Positions 63,846-64,000 of a stretch of DNA of 64,000 bases are shown here, piece after piece (the stretch's first letter is position 1; the number at the start of each line of letters is the position of its first letter). Made by a program: the position numbers and the translations under genes. This DNA is from Anniella stebbinsi. Lineage: Eukaryota; Chordata; Lepidosauria; Squamata; Anniellidae. The notes below the pieces were generated by a model. The model did no database searches. It had not been told where the DNA came from and saw only the letters and a list, made by a program, of their open reading frames with translations. The stretch lies in the NCBI GenBank assembly GCA_029215795.1, contig JARDYH010000002.1, positions 272,188,310 to 272,252,309 on the forward strand, given 5' to 3'.

Positions 63846-64000
63846 ACAATCTCTGTTCATTTGTCTTCATCCCATTGACAATGTACCACATGAAGATTTC
63901 TTTGCACCTTGACCTCTATGTACAAAGAGGCTTTTGAGTCCTCCCTTTTTACCGCCTCTCAAAGCTGCTCCTGAGAGTTGGGAGACTCCTCCCATAGGGT

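Overview
The window looks like non-coding DNA from a reptile-type vertebrate, most likely a squamate (lizard or snake). It has no bacterial-style gene packing, no operons and no long clean ORFs. It is filled with old, mutated vertebrate retroelements and DNA-transposon remnants: L2/CR1-group LINEs ending in AAT- or AAAT-type microsatellites, an R4/Dong-type LINE end, an L1 3' end, MIR-like SINEs, and many non-autonomous DNA transposons. The squamate assignment is an inference from repeat style, not a database match. I could not identify any host protein-coding exon with confidence. Nearly all coding-looking sequence comes from LINE endonuclease (EN) and reverse transcriptase (RT) relics.

Layout. 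0-7 kb: a dispersed A/T-rich repeat, LINE 3' tails, and a mosaic + strand LINE (about 3.7-6.3 kb). 7.07-7.85 kb: a CpG-rich palindromic hAT-like element with a perfect 8-bp target-site duplication (TSD). 8-13 kb: microsatellites and small MITEs. 13.9-17.2 kb: a nested LINE complex, in which a minus-strand LINE was inserted into another minus-strand LINE and its 3' half now lies inverted. 18-20 kb: repeat relics. 20.6-24.8 kb: the best-preserved RT, interrupted by a 2.5-kb near-symmetric inverted repeat with hAT-like ends and an exact 8-bp TSD. 26 kb: an L1 3' fragment bounded by unusually long (87-bp) direct repeats. 27.5-30.2 kb: a LINE tail, an R4/Dong-like relic and a minus-strand L2/CR1-group LINE with a nearly open RT. 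30-46 kb: mostly unrecognised sequence plus SINE-like and short palindromic repeats. 46.6-47.7 kb: a second element sharing the internal monomers of the 2.5-kb palindrome, inserted in a SINE. 45.5 and 52.5 kb: two copies of one 318-319-bp palindromic hAT MITE. 54.4-55.3 kb: a second CpG-rich palindromic hAT-like element with outward-facing splice-donor-like sites. 57-64 kb: further MITEs, microsatellites and a LINE scrap.

The strongest candidate for something undescribed is the class of hAT-ended palindromic elements. The 21,850-24,360 element has approximately 1.04-kb arms, arrays of a GATCCG motif just inside the ends, and roughly 150-bp internal monomers that stay open in one frame with a period of 49-54 codons. 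Related monomers sit in a second element at 46.6 kb that has different subterminal repeats.

Long stretches with no recognisable feature (for example 31.9-32.9, 33.7-36.0, 39.9-41.6, 44.0-45.4, 49.1-50.9, 59.2-60.6 kb) are presumably intergenic or intronic. A few of them look repeat-free and may hold conserved non-coding elements, but this cannot be tested from one sequence.
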